Shown: positions 4,350-5,031 of the stretch, one piece after another | How positions within the stretch are numbered: position 1 is the stretch's first letter | Layout: each line of letters begins with the position of its first letter | DNA from: JAFDWI01 sp040255345 | Lineage (GTDB): Bacteria > Actinomycetota > Acidimicrobiia > Acidimicrobiales > Iamiaceae | DNA: 5,031 nucleotides | Assembly: GCA_040255345.1 (NCBI GenBank) | Contig: JBDZUV010000171.1 | Coordinates: 1-5,031, forward strand | Reading direction: 5' to 3' | Translations under genes and position numbers: made by a program | Notes under the pieces: model-generated | What the model saw: only the letters and a program-made list of their open reading frames with translations | Told to the model about the DNA's origin: nothing | The model's database searches: none

Positions 4350-4423
4350 GCCCTGGTAGCTCAGATGGATAGAGCAACCGCCTCCTAAGCGGTAGGTCGC
4401 CGGTTCGAATCCGGCCCAGGGCA
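4350..4423 (+). tRNA. tRNA-Arg (anticodon CCT)
   Basis: The sequence folds fully. The acceptor stem GCCCTGG pairs with CCAGGGC (7 bp). The D stem is GCTC/GAGC and the anticodon stem ACCGC/GCGGT has loop CTCCTAA, placing CCT at positions 34-36. The variable loop is AGGTC. The T stem GCCGG/CCGGC has loop TTCGAAT, and the discriminator base is A at 4423. The 3' CCA is not encoded. It decodes AGG arginine codons, rare in GC-rich genomes. TACCGT at 4328-4333 may be the -10 box, with no clear -35. The 5' 43 bases are duplicated at 3122-3164. Confidence 0.98.
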
Positions 4424-4489
4424 CTCGCGCGTAGGCACACCGACCATCGGCCGGGCCCGGTCCACGGCACGAGCAAAACAGGGGTCGAC

Positions 4490-4747
4490 TTGTGCCGGCA
4501 CCTGCCTCGGCCGTCGGTCGCGTTCCACGCGCCGGCCCACTCGAAGCCCTCCTCGAGCGCCTGGCCTCACGAGGACGTGGGTCCAGATTCTCATGGCGAG
4601 GACGGCTTCTTCGGGACCTTGCACCGAGCCCATGGATCGGTCGCCCGAGCCAACAACCTCATCCCGCTCGACACGACCGACGAGTTCGCGTCGACGCTGG
4701 AACGCATCGACGGCCAGATCGGCGCAGTCACCGGGCGCGGCGCCTGA
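4490..4747 (+). CDS. C-terminal coding-like fragment, possible gene remnant
   Basis: The frame opens only with TTG 4490 and ends in TGA 4745-4747. The last 50 or so codons look genuinely coding, with very GC-rich third positions and natural sequence (GFFGTLHRAHGSVARANNLI, then a helix-like DTTDEFASTLERIDGQIGAV). The first 30 codons (for example HSKPSSSAWPHE) look out of frame. The neighbouring frame at about 4530-4575 gives a helix-like GPLEALLERLASRG, so an indel near 4580-4600 is possible. No ribosome binding site or good start is seen. It is most likely the 3' end of a broken gene downstream of the tRNA; the family is not recognised. Confidence 0.35.
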   Translation: MCRHLPRPSVAFHAPAHSKPSSSAWPHEDVGPDSHGEDGFFGTLHRAHGSVARANNLIPLDTTDEFASTLERIDGQIGAVTGRGA

Positions 4748-4752
4748 ACCAC

Positions 4753-4995
4753 TCAGCGGCCGTAGATGTCGGAGTTGCTCACACCGAACCCGTGCTCGAC
4801 CGAGGCGAACGCCGAGCGGAACGCGTCGACGTCGGTCTCACGCAACGTGCCCAGCCGTGTGGAATGCATGGTCTCGCAGCCGGTCGGGACGATGACGAGG
4901 CGATCGACCGTTCGCCGACCTGCCGTGAATTCGCCTACGACCGTGCCTGGGCCGGCTCGAGCGGCGGGGCAGTTGACATGGTCGAACCGCCACAT
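4753..4995 (-). CDS. Small hypothetical protein, 80 aa
   Basis: ATG 4995-4993 to TGA 4755-4753. The protein starts MWRFDHVNCPAARAGPGTVV, has a beta-like stretch RTVDRLVIVPTG, then an ETDVDAFRSAFASVEHGFG helix, and ends SNSDIYGR. Third codon positions are GC-rich and the composition is natural, unlike the overlapping plus-strand frames, which are Ser/Arg-rich. No family, membrane segment or motif is recognised. An in-frame TGA at 5001-4999 lies three bases before the ATG and fixes this as the first start. That stop may belong to an upstream minus-strand gene off the right edge (its last codons would read GVGSRSLGGR), allowing coupled translation, though this is weak. The gene is convergent with the 4490-4747 frame, with five bases between stop codons. 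Confidence 0.5.
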   Translation of the reverse strand: MWRFDHVNCPAARAGPGTVVGEFTAGRRTVDRLVIVPTGCETMHSTRLGTLRETDVDAFRSAFASVEHGFGVSNSDIYGR

Positions 4996-5031
4996 GGTTC
5001 ATCGCCCACCGAGGCTACGACTCCCAACCCC

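Larger units (their letters stand above)
3122..4392. mobile_element. Putative relic of an element integrated in tRNA-Arg, bounded by 43-bp direct repeats
   Basis: Direct repeats of the 5' part of tRNA-Arg (3122-3164 and 4350-4392, 42 of 43 identical) bracket about 1.2 kb. If an element carrying a copy of the tRNA 5' half and promoter recombined within the gene, the left junction would be a broken 5' half and the right junction a rebuilt full tRNA, as seen. The interior holds a zinc-ribbon gene of mobile-element type, a 56-codon gene, and shared GGTGCCCG motifs near both ends resembling integrase arm sites. No integrase, transposase or replication gene is present. Most tRNA-targeting elements restore the 3' half instead, so this is an unusual arrangement. 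Tandem duplication of the tRNA with later decay is the main alternative. Confidence 0.3.

Noticed and set aside
3122..4423. CRISPR array or toxin-antitoxin system in the bracketed segment
   Set aside because: Repeats are too few and irregular for CRISPR, and neither small gene shows toxin or antitoxin motifs or overlapping operon structure.
3999..4476. Minus-strand frames containing GFEPATYRLGGG or GRIRTGDLPLRR
   Set aside because: These are reverse translations of the tRNA-Arg gene, a well-known false protein.

Overview
The window is GC-rich bacterial DNA. It has strong G/C bias at third codon positions, GTG starts, and one candidate leaderless TANNNT promoter directly ahead of an ATG. This fits a high-GC actinobacterium, possibly of the Acidimicrobiia type, but the taxonomic placement is inference from composition and gene style. 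A run of exactly 100 N (2029-2128) shows that this is a scaffold with one gap.

The left half is read on the minus strand. The best-supported gene is a phosphonate monoester hydrolase / sulfatase-like enzyme of the alkaline phosphatase superfamily (478-2028), whose first few codons are lost in the gap. Downstream of it, the first 87 codons of an endonuclease/exonuclease/phosphatase-fold protein run off the left edge (1-263). Right of the gap lie a short coding-like fragment, a perfect 23-bp inverted repeat (2281-2340), and a membrane-anchored protein of unknown function (2443-2997). The middle third of that last gene reads sensibly only in another frame, as if two compensating single-base indels had occurred.

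The right half contains an intact tRNA-Arg(CCT) (4350-4423). About 1.2 kb upstream, in the same orientation, is a near-identical copy of its 5' part (3122-3164) whose T arm has decayed. The segment between them holds repeated motifs near both ends, a mobile-element-style zinc-ribbon gene on the minus strand (3342-3719, strong Shine-Dalgarno) and a 56-codon plus-strand gene with a leaderless-type promoter (4005-4175). The simplest reading is a small relic of an element integrated in a tRNA gene. It has no integrase, so tandem duplication of the tRNA followed by decay is a fair alternative.

Right of the tRNA, the coding-like tail of an unidentified plus-strand gene (to 4747) meets a small minus-strand hypothetical gene (4753-4995) tail to tail. 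No CRISPR array, rRNA, transposase or recognisable defence system is visible. The most unusual features are the tRNA-bracketed segment, the long perfect inverted repeat and the frame-shuffled gene.
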